Positions 6,991 through 14,535 of a stretch of 24,576 nt of DNA are shown piece after piece. This DNA is from Bacteroidota bacterium (GTDB lineage Bacteria; Bacteroidota; Bacteroidia; Bacteroidales; UBA1402): contig JAUZOU010000010.1 in NCBI GenBank assembly GCA_030706285.1, positions 1 to 24,576 of the forward strand. The letters are read 5' to 3'. Each line of letters opens with the position of its first letter. Within the stretch, counting starts at the first letter, position 1. The notes below the pieces were generated by a model. That model did not search any database, was not told where the DNA came from, and saw only the letters and a list, made by a program, of their open reading frames with translations. A program made the translations under genes and the position numbers.

Positions 6991-7845
6991 TTATTCCACC
7001 GGCACATAAATCTCCGTCTTCAAATTTTCCGGAGCCACCCGGCCTGGATGGTTCAGGTATTTGTCAAAGCATGGCGCTTCTCTCAGCCTGAGACCGGCAT
7101 CAGGTAACAACCGGCCGTAAATGGTATCGTACACAGCCTCCAACTGGTCATAAGATCCTTGATAAAGAAAGACGGCATATTTGCCGGAAGACATGACTTT
7201 CACGCCGATCTCACCTTTAGGCACCACTTCTTTCGTAATAACCAGACAAAGATCGGTTCTCAGTTTCCCGCTCTCGGTCACTTTAGGATCATCGTGATAA
7301 ATTGCCAGGTGCTCGATGCCAGCCGAAAACAGCTTCTCCGTCTTGACAAACAGCCACAACCTCTGCCAGGTACCTGCAAAATCGAGCTGCCCGTATTCTC
7401 CGTACAGTTTGATGTAAATCACTTTTCTTTCCGGAAGATCCACCATTCGTGGACCTTTGATTGTCAATTGACTGTTGATTTTTATAGGTTTCATAATGAA
7501 ATAATTGTTATTTGATTTGTATTCCGTCGGACTGATACCGTAAAACTGCCTGAATGTCTTAGTGAGGGATCCGGGTGTGTCGTATCCAACGCGATAGGCA
7601 ATTTCAGACACAGATAAATCGCTGTATCGGAGCAATCTGGCGGCTGTTTCCATTCGTATCCGGATAATATGAGTGCCTATCGGTTCCTGTAAGAAAGCAC
7701 GCAGGATGCGATGGAAATGATAGGGCGAAAAGCACGACAGTTCTGCCAGCTTGCCGAGGCTGATGTCTTCATCCAGATGATTGGCAATGTACTCCGTGAC
7801 TAGGTTGATGCGTTTCTTGTAGTCTTCTACGGTAACGTCTTTCAT
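6991..7845 (-). CDS. AraC-family regulator with C-terminal GyrI/Rob-like ligand-binding domain
   Basis: I start at ATG 7845 (MKDVTVEDYKKRINLVTEYI), the usual beginning of this subfamily; an upstream in-frame ATG at 7893 adds 16 unlikely residues. The 284-residue protein has an AraC DNA-binding domain at about 8-110, with helix-turn-helix units near 30-51 (LGKLAELSCFSPYHFHRIL) and 78-103 (SVSEIAYRVGYDTPGSLTKTF). Residues 120-284 form a GyrI/SbmC-like effector domain, the pocket found in Rob and BmrR relatives that bind small amphipathic or cationic compounds. It is 119 bp downstream of a membrane protein gene on the same strand and may control it (inference). I see no link to the PUL further right. 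Confidence 0.88.
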   Translation of the reverse strand: MKDVTVEDYKKRINLVTEYIANHLDEDISLGKLAELSCFSPYHFHRILRAFLQEPIGTHIIRIRMETAARLLRYSDLSVSEIAYRVGYDTPGSLTKTFRQFYGISPTEYKSNNNYFIMKPIKINSQLTIKGPRMVDLPERKVIYIKLYGEYGQLDFAGTWQRLWLFVKTEKLFSAGIEHLAIYHDDPKVTESGKLRTDLCLVITKEVVPKGEIGVKVMSSGKYAVFLYQGSYDQLEAVYDTIYGRLLPDAGLRLREAPCFDKYLNHPGRVAPENLKTEIYVPVE

Positions 7846-7928
7846 ATTGTTTCGTCTAGTTGTTTTGAGTGAACCGGCATGATCGAAAGACACTTCGCCT
7901 TGGCATGCACGGCTTGATCGTACCTTTA

Positions 7929-7952
7929 CGAAAACGGGCAGTTTTCGCTGCC
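7929..7952. repeat. Two overlapping, mutually exclusive inverted repeats between the membrane protein and AraC-type genes
   Basis: On the + strand CGAAAAC-gggca-GTTTTCG (7929-7947) forms a 7-bp stem with a 5-base loop. GGCAG-ttttcg-CTGCC (7937-7952) forms a 5-bp stem that shares bases with the first. On the minus strand, where the flanking genes are read, this lies just after the membrane protein stop and about 80 bases before the AraC-type ATG. It could be a weak terminator, an RNA switch or an operator. There is no T-tract. Confidence 0.35.
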
Positions 7953-7964
7953 GGATCTTGCCAT

Positions 7965-8435
7965 TCAGATGCCAAGTATGCTCGTTACGTCACCGGCATG
8001 GGCCCTGCAATAATCCTGTGTAAAGGAAATGAACGGAACAAAGATAACCGTACTGATGAGAAGACCTTTACCGAGCGCTTCGAAATTTTTTTCTTTCAGT
8101 ACCAGCCAAAGTCCCCAGAGCATGTTGAGCGTCATAGTAATGTGTGAAATCTGAGCCATCAGGTTGTATCCATTCCAGGGAAACACAAAAAAGCCCATGG
8201 TCCCGAAAAAGAAAATCGGAATCACGGCCACCGAAAGCCACACTTTATTGCCACGGGTAAGAAACAGAATAAAACCGGCCAGATAGGCCACGCTCGAAGG
8301 CGCACAGGCATTGAACACCAGCCATTGAAGCACGCTTACTTTCGCAACTCCGAGAAAATACCAGGTGCTGTTCAACGTCATAAGAAACAACAGACAGGCC
8401 AGTATAATCCCTGTCAAACGTTCTGCTTTTGTCAT
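7965..8435 (-). CDS. Small polytopic membrane protein, unknown function
   Basis: A 156-residue, very hydrophobic protein with about five predicted membrane segments: 7-29, 34-60, 64-86, 93-113 and 121-139. Aromatic residues are frequent (FFFGTMGFFVFPWNGY, 75-90) and a short cysteine-containing tail (DYCRAHAGD) follows the last span. I do not recognise the family and see no catalytic or transporter signature. The ATG at 8435 follows an exact -7 promoter motif by 26 bases. The AraC-type regulator gene follows on the same strand, so a regulator-plus-membrane-target pair is possible, but that is only inference. Confidence 0.75.
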   Translation of the reverse strand: MTKAERLTGIILACLLFLMTLNSTWYFLGVAKVSVLQWLVFNACAPSSVAYLAGFILFLTRGNKVWLSVAVIPIFFFGTMGFFVFPWNGYNLMAQISHITMTLNMLWGLWLVLKEKNFEALGKGLLISTVIFVPFISFTQDYCRAHAGDVTSILGI

Positions 8436-8461
8436 AATGGTATTGTTTATGTTTAATTCTG

Positions 8462-8469
8462 CAAAGGTA
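8462..8469 (-). promoter_or_regulatory. -7 promoter element for the membrane protein/AraC-type transcript
   Basis: Minus-strand TACCTTTG is an exact TAnnTTTG match, 26 bases before the ATG at 8435. I find no clear TTG at the expected -33 distance, so the call rests on the -7 box and its position. Confidence 0.4.
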
Positions 8470-8531
8470 TTTTCGGATGCCGTTCAGCCCTTCGCCGATC
8501 TTGCTAATTTGATTCCGGGCATTTCCGTAAT

Positions 8532-8577
8532 CGAAAAAGAGGGCACCTCAAGGCGACTTGCCTTGAAATGCCCTCTT
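8532..8577 (-). terminator. Strong intrinsic terminator of the esterase gene
   Basis: Read on the minus strand, a 9-bp stem (AAGAGGGCA with TGCCCTCTT), a 2x2 internal mismatch and a further 7-bp stem (TCAAGGC with GCCTTGA) enclose a 5-base loop. TTTTTCG comes directly after. It lies 27 bases past the stop of the large esterase gene, exactly where an intrinsic terminator is expected. It separates the PUL esterase from the membrane protein gene. Confidence 0.85.
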
Positions 8578-8604
8578 CATTTCAGAACAGAGTGGTATGG
8601 TGTG

Positions 8605-11600
8605 TTAGTAGAGTATCACCTTGCGAGTAAGCTTATCCTGACCACTTGTCAGCTCGACAATGTAAAGTCCGGGGTTTGCCGGGATGGTTGCCGATTCATT
8701 AAGGACAGAACGGTTTACTAATGATCCGGAAACAGAATAAACAGACATAGTTACAGGTTTTTGAGCTGAGCTGTACACATTGATGACATTTCCTTTAGTA
8801 TAGATCTGAATACGGCTGGAAAGGTTATCAGAGGCCACTTCAGGCAGGTTGGTCTTAAGACTATCCAGAATGGTATTGAACCAGGCATCTTTGTACGTCA
8901 GGAAGGAGCGGTTCACATAATGGCCGTCCGAACGGTAAACCTTATACTCTTTTTTGGTCTTAACCTGATTGTAGGCAGCAAAATTGGTGTGCGGCGGACA
9001 CGTTTCGTCCTGCATGCCAACAGCCATCAGGAGCGGACAGTTGATTTTTCCGGCCAGGTTCTTGATATCGAAATAGGTGAGATTCTTGAATATGGAATCT
9101 TTGCTGATGTTGTACTGATCCATGTATTGGTTCAGATAATTCATCGGCCATTCAGGAATTTCAGTCACACTTTCCTTGATCGTATAGTAATCGGGAAAAT
9201 CGGAAAGGAACGGAACCATGGCTGCCGCTGCAACGATCCGCTTGTCCAGTGCGGCAATGACAAAGGTCAATGCACCACCTTGGCTTTCGCCTTCGGCAAA
9301 CACTTTCGTCGCATCGACTTCGGGTCTGGAGCAGACAAAATCGACAGCCCGGAGTGCATCCATAAAACATTCCCTGTAATAATAGGTGTTGATGTCCTTC
9401 AACCCGTTCACGAATACCTCATCTGTCGCAGAATAGTCGGTACTGATGCCCATGCCTCTGATGTTATAGCTGAATACGGCATAATCATCGGACCGATCGG
9501 GTTCAGAAGCTGTCACGCCATAACCGTTAGAATGGACAATAACAGGGAATTTCCCGGTCTTGTCCGGTACGCTGAAGTAGCCTTTGATTGTGTTGCCTTT
9601 GATGGACTTCATTGACACGTCATAGATCTTATGCGTACCGATGGTCTCTTTATAGGTGACGGTATATTCGGGTGCCACTGTTGCCAGTTCTGCTTTGGCG
9701 GCATTCCAGAACGCGGTATAACCTGCTAACGAATCAGGGGCGCTGATCATCTTTTCCGGATTATAGGCAATCTGACGGATAATCTTATTTCTGACGTATT
9801 GATCGTTCAACACATTGATGTAATACCGGTAAATACCTGGTACGGCGGATGACAGAGTATGATTGACGATAGCCGAATCATGGGGCGCCAGTGTCAATGT
9901 GTCATTGAGACAGTCAAACGCTTGTTTGGCATCAGTGCGTACATCAATCTGCAACACAAACTTGGTCGATTTGGCACTTTGATTTGTCACTTTCAGTTTG
10001 CTGCCCGGCGCCTGGCCGACAAAGGTCCAATCATCGTCATTGGTTGTCAGTTCGCAATTCAGGCTGTCCAGATCGGAGGCTTCTCCTGTTCGTTGATTCG
10101 AATCGGCATTAAAAACGACCTGGTCAACATACCAGTCCATACTTGGTATATACGTGCTGGAGTTGGCACAGATACCAAACGAGGTTAACGTCGTCCCTTT
10201 CAGGCTGAAAGCTGAAGACATCAGGTCAACCACGACATCGCACCATGCGTTCCGGATAGGAATGGCGACATTCGGGAACCAATGTTCAGAAGGTTCGTAC
10301 GTCAGAACAGACAAGGTGGAGCGAGGTGATTTGACATAGAAATGCAGGTAGCGGGTCTGGTCGGTTACTTGAACCGGACTTTCAAAGACCAGGTTGGCTC
10401 TGCTCCACCAAACCGATTCGCCCGTCTGGCTTGCTTTCAGCGCAGTGGCAGAAGAGTTGAGTCCTTTAATATCGGTGTTTTCCACCAAGCTCAACGTCGT
10501 TCCTCCGTTGGAACCGTACATGGTATAGGCCGGTATGACGCCGTTCTTTTCGAAATCGGCGACGGTACAAGCTGAATCGTACAGGCTGACGCCTCTGGCA
10601 TCGGCACTGTTGGTCACTTCCATTTCATCATAATAGAAATAGCTGTCATTGGCGAAGCTGCTGCCAGACCAGTCCTGAGACATAAGATAGAGGCCATAGA
10701 TCGAATCGACGGCAATGCTTTTAAGGTCAAGCACCACATCGGTCCATTTGCCAGCCACGAAGGTAAACCGGCTTTCTTTGGCGGGGGATAGCCATTTATT
10801 GTCGGCTGCTGTATAACGCAACCGGATGATACCTGGATACGACTGGTCGGAATAGACAAACACATGCAAATACTGGTGGTCTTTGTCTACAATGAAAGGC
10901 TTCTGGTCTTTGTTGCACAAATCGCCGGATACAGTCCAGGCAGAAGAAGTACCCTTTACCCGGTGGTTGAGCAAACATTTGCCTGTTTTGTTGATACCCG
11001 TTTTAGACGGATTGTTGACAATACTGAAGGAGCCGTCTGCTGCCGTCCAGGTTAAGCTGTCAAACCGGTCGGTGTTGTTATCTTCAAATGTGGCGATCGT
11101 CGGGTTATAAACCGGGACGGTTCTGGCAGCAGCACTGCTGGTCACTTCCAGTTCATCATAATAGAAATAGCTGTCGTTGGCGTAACTGCTGCCAGACCAG
11201 TCCTGAGACATGAAATAAAAACCATAAATGGAATCGGCACCGGCTGTTTGCAAATCAAGTACCACATCCGTCCATTCTCCGGCCTTAAAGGTAAAGCGGC
11301 TTTCAATGGCCGGAGACAACCACTTGTTATTGGCTGAAGTATAACGTAACCGGATGATGCCGGCATACGACTGATCGGAATAAACAAGGGCATGCAGATA
11401 ATGGTTGTTCCCACTGACGACAATCGGCTTTTGAAGCCTGTTGCAAAGGTCTCCCGAAACCGTCCAGGCAGAAGAAGAAGTTTTCACCCGGTGATTGAGC
11501 AGGCATTTGCTGGTCGTGTTCAGTCCAGTCTTTGAAGGATTGTCAACAATGCCGAAAGATCCGTCGCTTTCCGTCCAGGTTAGACTGTCGAGCAAATCTG

Positions 11601-12249
11601 TGTGACCATCTTCAAAATTGGCAATCACTGAATCTTTTGTAGTAGTGAAGACGGCGTCTTCAATAGGAGATGTTCTCGGAGTGGCATTGTTGGTCACCGC
11701 TATTTCGTCATAATAGAAATAGCTGTCATTGGTATAACTGGTGCCAGACCAATCCTGAGACATGAAATAGAAGCCATAGATGGAGTCTGCCCCGGCTGTT
11801 TTCAGATCGAGTACGACGTCAGTCCAGGTTCCTGCCGTAAAGGAGAACCGGCTTTCGATGGCCGGAGACAACCATTTGTTGTCAGCTGCCGTATACCGTA
11901 AGCGAATAATGCCGGCATACGACTGGTCGGAATAGACAAACACATGCAGATAATGCTTATCTCCCGCCACAAGCAATGGCTTCTGGTTGCTGCTGCAAAA
12001 ATCGCCCGATGCCGTCCACGCAGAAGAGGAACTTTTCACCCGGTGATTGAGCAAACATTTTTTGGACGTGTTGATACCCGTTTGAGACGGATTGTCCACC
12101 ACGCCGAAAGATCCGTCACCGGCAGTCCAGGTAAAACTGTCGAACAGGTCGGAGTTGTTGACTTCAAAGGTGGCAATAGTCTGGCTGAAAGCCTTGTATT
12201 GTATGACCAGCGAAGCCAGGATGAATACTAAAAGTGTTTTGTTTTTCAT
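8605..12249 (-). CDS. Secreted multimodular CE7/AXE1-type carbohydrate esterase with three repeated binding-like modules and a T9SS tail
   Basis: The 1214-residue protein begins with a signal peptide (MKNKTLLVFILASLVIQYKA, mature end near FSQ-23). Three closely similar ~170-residue modules follow at about 24-192, 207-376 and 383-551, then a diverged fourth at 561-718. Each starts like ATFEDNNTD and ends near DSYFYYDE, a jelly-roll-like pattern suggesting carbohydrate binding (inference). A beta-rich linker (719-830) leads to an alpha/beta hydrolase of the acetyl xylan esterase/cephalosporin C deacetylase type at about 833-1133. Ser989 lies in GESQG (987-991), Asp1081 in VGMQDE, and His1110 in SDGHY. 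The canonical CE7 RGQ and HE motifs read RGM (931-933) and HY here. The C terminus (1145-1214) is a type A T9SS sorting domain. Likely role: removing acetyl or other esters from plant or algal glycans outside the cell. It is divergent from the SusC/D operon. Confidence 0.88.
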   Translation of the reverse strand: MKNKTLLVFILASLVIQYKAFSQTIATFEVNNSDLFDSFTWTAGDGSFGVVDNPSQTGINTSKKCLLNHRVKSSSSAWTASGDFCSSNQKPLLVAGDKHYLHVFVYSDQSYAGIIRLRYTAADNKWLSPAIESRFSFTAGTWTDVVLDLKTAGADSIYGFYFMSQDWSGTSYTNDSYFYYDEIAVTNNATPRTSPIEDAVFTTTKDSVIANFEDGHTDLLDSLTWTESDGSFGIVDNPSKTGLNTTSKCLLNHRVKTSSSAWTVSGDLCNRLQKPIVVSGNNHYLHALVYSDQSYAGIIRLRYTSANNKWLSPAIESRFTFKAGEWTDVVLDLQTAGADSIYGFYFMSQDWSGSSYANDSYFYYDELEVTSSAAARTVPVYNPTIATFEDNNTDRFDSLTWTAADGSFSIVNNPSKTGINKTGKCLLNHRVKGTSSAWTVSGDLCNKDQKPFIVDKDHQYLHVFVYSDQSYPGIIRLRYTAADNKWLSPAKESRFTFVAGKWTDVVLDLKSIAVDSIYGLYLMSQDWSGSSFANDSYFYYDEMEVTNSADARGVSLYDSACTVADFEKNGVIPAYTMYGSNGGTTLSLVENTDIKGLNSSATALKASQTGESVWWSRANLVFESPVQVTDQTRYLHFYVKSPRSTLSVLTYEPSEHWFPNVAIPIRNAWCDVVVDLMSSAFSLKGTTLTSFGICANSSTYIPSMDWYVDQVVFNADSNQRTGEASDLDSLNCELTTNDDDWTFVGQAPGSKLKVTNQSAKSTKFVLQIDVRTDAKQAFDCLNDTLTLAPHDSAIVNHTLSSAVPGIYRYYINVLNDQYVRNKIIRQIAYNPEKMISAPDSLAGYTAFWNAAKAELATVAPEYTVTYKETIGTHKIYDVSMKSIKGNTIKGYFSVPDKTGKFPVIVHSNGYGVTASEPDRSDDYAVFSYNIRGMGISTDYSATDEVFVNGLKDINTYYYRECFMDALRAVDFVCSRPEVDATKVFAEGESQGGALTFVIAALDKRIVAAAAMVPFLSDFPDYYTIKESVTEIPEWPMNYLNQYMDQYNISKDSIFKNLTYFDIKNLAGKINCPLLMAVGMQDETCPPHTNFAAYNQVKTKKEYKVYRSDGHYVNRSFLTYKDAWFNTILDSLKTNLPEVASDNLSSRIQIYTKGNVINVYSSAQKPVTMSVYSVSGSLVNRSVLNESATIPANPGLYIVELTSGQDKLTRKVILY
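10597..12180 (-). repeat. Three in-frame direct repeats (~0.5 kb each) coding the esterase modules
   Basis: Units lie at about 12180-11674, 11631-11122 and 11103-10597, with starts 549 and 528 bases apart. Stretches such as the reverse complement of AGAAATAGCTGTC and CAGTCCTGAGACAT recur in all three at matching offsets, so similarity is high at the DNA level as well as in protein. This indicates intragenic duplication. The spacers between units are not conserved. Confidence 0.85.
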
Positions 12250-12344
12250 AGAGAAATGTTTAGATGGTTAAAAAGCAATTTATTATGTTCTTACAGGCAA
12301 TGTTGCATCCGTTTGAAGAATTAGAGTTACTTAATTATACGAAA

Positions 12345-12352
12345 CAAAAGTA
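12345..12352 (-). promoter_or_regulatory. -7 promoter element for the esterase gene
   Basis: Minus-strand TACTTTTG is an exact TAnnTTTG match, 95 bases before the esterase ATG, implying a leader of roughly 85-90 bases. An ATTG at 12377-12380 could serve as -33, though the 24-bp spacer is a little long. Confidence 0.45.
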
Positions 12353-12488
12353 TTTTTAAAAAAAGGAGCGGACATTCAATGATGTATCAAAATCTTTCAT
12401 TTTTTTTTAATTCCAGTCGTTATGAAAACACGAAACCTTAGCCCAATAAAAGAACGCTGATTTTTTAGGAAATCGAGCTGTCAACCGA

Positions 12489-12513
12489 TTCACCGAAAAA
12501 ATGTACCGGTGAA
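12489..12513. repeat. Inverted repeat TTCACCG-(11)-CGGTGAA in the divergent region
   Basis: Seven-base perfect arms (12489-12495 and 12507-12513) flank an 11-base AT-rich spacer, giving a centre-to-centre distance of 18 bp. It sits about 150 bases upstream of the ELWxxDGT gene. The geometry fits a dimeric regulator site; a small RNA stem-loop is the alternative. No terminator-like T-run follows. Confidence 0.35.
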
Positions 12514-12662
12514 AAACAGCCATTCTGTTACCTGAACAAAATAAGTTGATACAATGATGAAATGGTACCCCCTGGGAAATAGGCAACTTTGATACCAGAA
12601 TTTTCGATCGCCATATTGATCCTAATTCATTTAATGACTCTATTTAATAAAAAAATTAGACC

Positions 12663-14456
12663 ATGAAAAAAATCTACTTTGTTTTATGTTGTGCATTCCT
12701 TCTGAATGCAGGATTTGTACAGGCCTTGCCGGATGGCATGTCCCTTGTCTCAGATTCCCTAACCTTGTCAACGGCCGATGAAATCAACCATGCCAAGTGC
12801 ACGAAACCAATCGTTGTCTTGCCTGACAATACGTTGGTGTTCACCGCTTCTTATGCCAGTACAGGCGACGAATTGTTTAAGTGTAAGAACGGGGTGGTTT
12901 CATTGATTAAGGACATTGTTCCTGGTTCGACCGGTTCCGATCCTAAGTACCTGACGGTAATCGGCAGCAAAGTGTACTTTACCGCCAACACGGCCGATGC
13001 CGGAGCTGAATTGTGGGTGACTGACGGAACAGCTGAAGGGACCCATATCATTAAGGATATCTACCCGGGTACCACCAGTTCCAGTCCATTCGGTCTGACG
13101 AACTTTAAAGGCAAACTACTCTTCTTTGCCAAGGATGAAGACAGCGAGTTGAATCCGGTTATTGATGCATCAACACCTGAGTCCTGGCTGTGGGTCAGTG
13201 ATGGTACTGCTGACGGAACGGTCCGCATTGCAGATGTGCCGACCCGTACCGGAATTGACGGCAATTTCGGATATATCATTCCTTGCGGAAACAAGGCGTT
13301 CTTTATCGGATATCACAAAGACTACAATGAGACCTTGTTCACAACCGACGGAACAGCTGCAGGAACAGCTGTTGTAACGGATGTCTATCCGAAACCGGCT
13401 GAAAGCGGCAATTTCAAAACACAAGCTGCCACCATAGACTGGATGTACAACTGTAATGATGAACGCGTGATTTTCCGTGCCAATACCTATAGCGGCGGAA
13501 AAGACTACGGAAGTGAAATCTGGACCAGCGACGGGACAGCTGCCGGAACTAAATGGATCGGTGTTGATTATGCAGCCGGCGAAAGCGACGGTGTGGCTAA
13601 AAACACTGAATTTGCGTTCCCGATTTATTATGGAGGCAAATGCTATTTCCGTGCCAAAGACGGCGTGCATGGTTGTGAACCTGGTGTGACCGATTTTACA
13701 GCCGAAGGGACTCATTACGTCTGCGACATCAACTTCTGGAACAATGACCCGAGTTGTGATAGCTGGGGACCTGAATTCCCTTATATCTGGAAGGGCTATA
13801 TGTTCTGCCAGGCCAATGGCAGTTACTACTATCCCGCTGATACCTATCATGATTCAGGCTATTGCCTTTGGCGTTATAACCTTGCAGAAAATGGCGTCAC
13901 TCCTACTACCAGCAATGGACTGACAGGCTTCCAGTATCAATCAAACTGGACGAATGGCGTGGAAATCTATGCTGGTAATAACTCTGACAACCCGAAATGG
14001 TTCTGTGCATGCGGCGATAAACTCTTTTTCCATGCAACGGACCAAAGCAGCAACTCAGAATTATGGGTGATGGATTCAGTTAATGCGACACCAAGAAAAG
14101 TAGTGGATATGGAAGGTAATACAGCGCCTTATTTCATGACAGCCGTCGGGAATGATCTTTATTTCGTAACCACTACAACCAAGGCACTTTACAAATATTC
14201 AGTTGCTACATCAAGTCTGAATAGCATCGCTGATAACAAGCTGCAAATTGTCTACACAAACAACGATAGCAAACTTACACTGAAGGGTAATGTTTCTGTT
14301 GCTTCAGTATCACTGTTTACTATTGCCGGAACTTCAAGAGCCGCTTTTAATGGCAATCAGACTAGTTATAACTTGTCGGGACTGCCGGCTGGTATGTATC
14401 TGGTCCGGGTCGTAGACAAAAATGGATTGGTCTACACCTCTAAAATAATCCGTTGA
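12663..14456 (+). CDS. Secreted ELWxxDGT-repeat protein with T9SS sorting domain
   Basis: The 597-residue protein has a signal peptide (about 1-21, ending near VQA) and a series of ELWxxDGT-type repeats: ELWVTDGTAEGT (116-127), WLWVSDGTADGT (175-186), TLFTTDGTAAGT (223-234) and EIWTSDGTAAGT (284-295). A degenerate unit lies near 339-350 and ELWVMD near 466. Each is preceded by a strand such as GSKVYFTAN. This predicts a beta-propeller-like fold (inference). The C-terminal ~75 residues (from about 523) match a type A T9SS sorting domain with the pattern LSGLPAGMYLVRVVD. Substrate or ligand is unknown. It is the first + strand gene of the PUL, 79 bp before susC with a hairpin between, so it is likely a surface-attached or released partner of the glycan system. 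Confidence 0.85.
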   Translation: MKKIYFVLCCAFLLNAGFVQALPDGMSLVSDSLTLSTADEINHAKCTKPIVVLPDNTLVFTASYASTGDELFKCKNGVVSLIKDIVPGSTGSDPKYLTVIGSKVYFTANTADAGAELWVTDGTAEGTHIIKDIYPGTTSSSPFGLTNFKGKLLFFAKDEDSELNPVIDASTPESWLWVSDGTADGTVRIADVPTRTGIDGNFGYIIPCGNKAFFIGYHKDYNETLFTTDGTAAGTAVVTDVYPKPAESGNFKTQAATIDWMYNCNDERVIFRANTYSGGKDYGSEIWTSDGTAAGTKWIGVDYAAGESDGVAKNTEFAFPIYYGGKCYFRAKDGVHGCEPGVTDFTAEGTHYVCDINFWNNDPSCDSWGPEFPYIWKGYMFCQANGSYYYPADTYHDSGYCLWRYNLAENGVTPTTSNGLTGFQYQSNWTNGVEIYAGNNSDNPKWFCACGDKLFFHATDQSSNSELWVMDSVNATPRKVVDMEGNTAPYFMTAVGNDLYFVTTTTKALYKYSVATSSLNSIADNKLQIVYTNNDSKLTLKGNVSVASVSLFTIAGTSRAAFNGNQTSYNLSGLPAGMYLVRVVDKNGLVYTSKIIR

Positions 14457-14463
14457 TAAATAC

Positions 14464-14506
14464 CGGAGGATTGTGCCCAATACGTTTTTCAAGGCACAAT
14501 CCTCCG
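14464..14506 (+). terminator. 14-bp perfect stem-loop between the ELWxxDGT gene and susC
   Basis: CGGAGGATTGTGCC (14464-14477) is fully complementary to GGCACAATCCTCCG (14493-14506) around a 15-base loop. It starts 8 bases after the upstream stop codon and ends 30 bases before the susC ATG. Only ATTTCC follows, so the T-tract is weak. It may terminate part of the transcripts, protect the 3' end of the first gene, or set different expression of the two genes. Confidence 0.6.
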
Positions 14507-14535
14507 ATTTCCGTGAATGAAACAAACGAAACAGG

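Larger units (their letters stand above)
12250..12662. other. 413-bp divergent regulatory region between the esterase gene and the PUL operon
   Basis: AT-rich, no convincing ORF. It holds a minus-strand -7 element (12345-12352) and a 7-bp inverted repeat (12489-12513). For the + strand genes I looked for TAnnTTTG and found only partial matches (for example CAACTTTG at 12584-12591), so their promoter is not located. The region is the natural place for the binding site of a PUL regulator that is not encoded in this window. Confidence 0.5.

Noticed and set aside
8920..9615. Long open frame (231 codons) on the + strand inside the esterase gene
   Set aside because: It lies wholly antisense to the conserved hydrolase domain and its translation shows no recognisable domain; it is a by-product of the codon pattern of the real gene.
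10597..12180. Direct repeats considered as a CRISPR array or mobile element
   Set aside because: Units are ~0.5 kb, in frame and code for protein modules; no short repeats with unique spacers, no transposase, no terminal inverted repeats.
8605..12249. Esterase considered inactive because the RGQ and HE motifs are changed
   Set aside because: Ser, Asp and His triad candidates are all in place and the gene is intact with a good signal peptide, promoter box and terminator.
12584..12591. CAACTTTG as the promoter -7 box for the ELWxxDGT/susC transcript
   Set aside because: It lacks the TA at the first two positions and has no TTG at a suitable distance upstream.
13170..13850. 226-codon minus-strand frame inside the ELWxxDGT gene
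   Set aside because: It overlaps the repeat region antisense, lacks a promoter motif or known fold, and the + strand protein has clear repeats and a sorting domain.
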